Source of the DNA: Branchiostoma floridae
Lineage: Eukaryota; Chordata; Leptocardii; Amphioxiformes; Branchiostomatidae
NCBI RefSeq assembly: GCF_000003815.2
Contig: NC_049991.1
Coordinates: 10,933,024-10,997,023, forward strand
Direction of reading: 5' to 3'
DNA length: 64,000 bases
The notes under the pieces are model-generated. The model was not told the origin of the DNA and did not search any database. It saw nothing but the letters and a program-made list of their open reading frames with translations. Positions 63,195 through 64,000 of the stretch are shown here, piece by piece. The translations under genes and the position numbers were made by a program. Positions within the stretch are counted from its first letter, which is position 1. Every line of letters starts with the position of its first letter.

Positions 63195-64000
63195 GTCAAC
63201 GTCAGCTTTATTTGAATTATCTTGAGATCTTTTCCAGTGTTGTAAACATCCCATCCAGAGTTGTAGTTCTCGGTATTACGTTGCCCGAGTTCGTGTTGGA
63301 CCCCTGCCAGTTTACTAAACCCACTTGATCGATGTTTACCGTACATCGATATTTGCTTCTTCCCGTTTCCCACATCAAAAGATCCATAATTCACGACGTT
63401 ATAACGACGTACCCATTACCTTGGTATAGTAAAATGCAAAATATTGTTGGACAAGATTCTACTGATTCACACAAGGAAGCATCCCCCTCCTCACACATAC
63501 TATATGGGGATTATGATGTCCCTTGGTGCAGTTTACCCTATTTGAATGTAGCAGTTCATTTTGCACTATTGCGTGACGGTCCTTGTTCCTTTGTTCACCA
63601 GGATGTGTTTACTACAAAGGAGAACACCGTTTCTATTCTCGTTATTTTCTATCGTGAAGCAAAATTGGGGCATGCCTGTGATATTGTGAAAATCAAATTA
63701 CCAGACCTATGGAGGACATTGTAAATGTGCTTTCGACTGGTTTATGGTCAGTAATAAATTTACTGACGTATTTTGCTACAAAATGAAATAGGCGATATAG
63801 TTGATTGCATTACTGTCTAGGTGTGTCCTGGAGAATGAGCACAATGAAGTGGCAGGTGAACAGGTTGTACCAAGTCCATATCGAGGTCTTGCAGATGGAA
63901 ATTGTGTGAAATTAGGCCATTTCACAATCAACAACATCCTGTTATGTTTCATTTGGCATTTAAATGAGGCAATTCCCTGAAGTGTTGAGGTGTTATGTAC
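63195..64000. other. Unassigned, with one 130-codon frame
   Basis: A plus-strand open frame at 63332-63724 (starts MFTVHRYLLLPVSHIKRS) has no recognised domain and no clear splice or promoter evidence. It may be an intron of the gene starting at 62923. Confidence 0.4.

Noticed and set aside
63332-63724. 130-codon open frame
   Set aside because: No recognisable domain, no promoter or splice evidence. Possibly chance or intronic. Kept as unassigned.

Overview
This window looks like nuclear DNA of an invertebrate deuterostome, most likely a cephalochordate (amphioxus, Branchiostoma). The signs are spliced animal genes with GT-AG introns, replication-dependent histone genes ending in the metazoan stem-loop, and dense small fold-back elements, SINE-like copies and two LINEs. 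The species is an inference. Two 100-N gaps (28006-28105, 50774-50873) and a stretch of very poor sequence (about 32308-32550) show a draft assembly.

Layout. 1-3.5 kb holds the last 11 exons of a SNX14-like sorting nexin (+). 3.6-12.9 kb is RRS1 (-), a ribosome-biogenesis factor rebuilt here as 12 exons. Its large intron 9 carries, on the opposite strand, a four-exon type II membrane protein with a fibrinogen-related domain (5.2-8.75 kb). A histone H2A lies head-to-head with RRS1 at 13.6 kb. 15.2-27.9 kb is PGS1 (-), the mitochondrial phosphatidylglycerophosphate synthase, in 11 exons. Its 7-kb intron 5 contains a full-length LINE with two uninterrupted ORFs (18.4-25.2 kb). NDUFAB1 (mitochondrial acyl carrier protein, -) occupies 40.2-43.5 kb. 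A probable first exon of a secreted protein lies at 62.9 kb.

Histones. A loose, non-tandem cluster runs over the window: H2A (13.6, +), H4 (28.4, -) with H3 (29.4, +), H2B (33.6, -) with H2A (34.3, +), H1 (36.4, -), a divergent H2B (48.2, -) with H2A (49.2, +), H4 (50.5, -), an H2B split by a Tx1/L1-type LINE (53.5-58.4, -), and H3 (59.2, -). Each has a 3' stem-loop, and most have a purine-rich downstream element. H2A-H2B and H3-H4 pairs are divergent and share short promoters with CCAAT, TATA and octamer-like sites. An octamer plus a 20-bp motif recurs upstream of three H2A/H2B genes.

Spaces between genes hold repeats: a 1-kb fold-back element with about 300-bp inverted arms (44.7-45.7 kb), several TIR/MITE-like elements and perfect hairpins, a 195-bp exact tandem duplication, a 4-copy 152-bp tandem array, SINE-like copies with a tRNA-like head, and a stray 68-bp exact fragment of H3 coding sequence. 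I saw no retrovirus-like, LTR or other capsid-bearing element, no CRISPR and no convincing functional tRNA gene.
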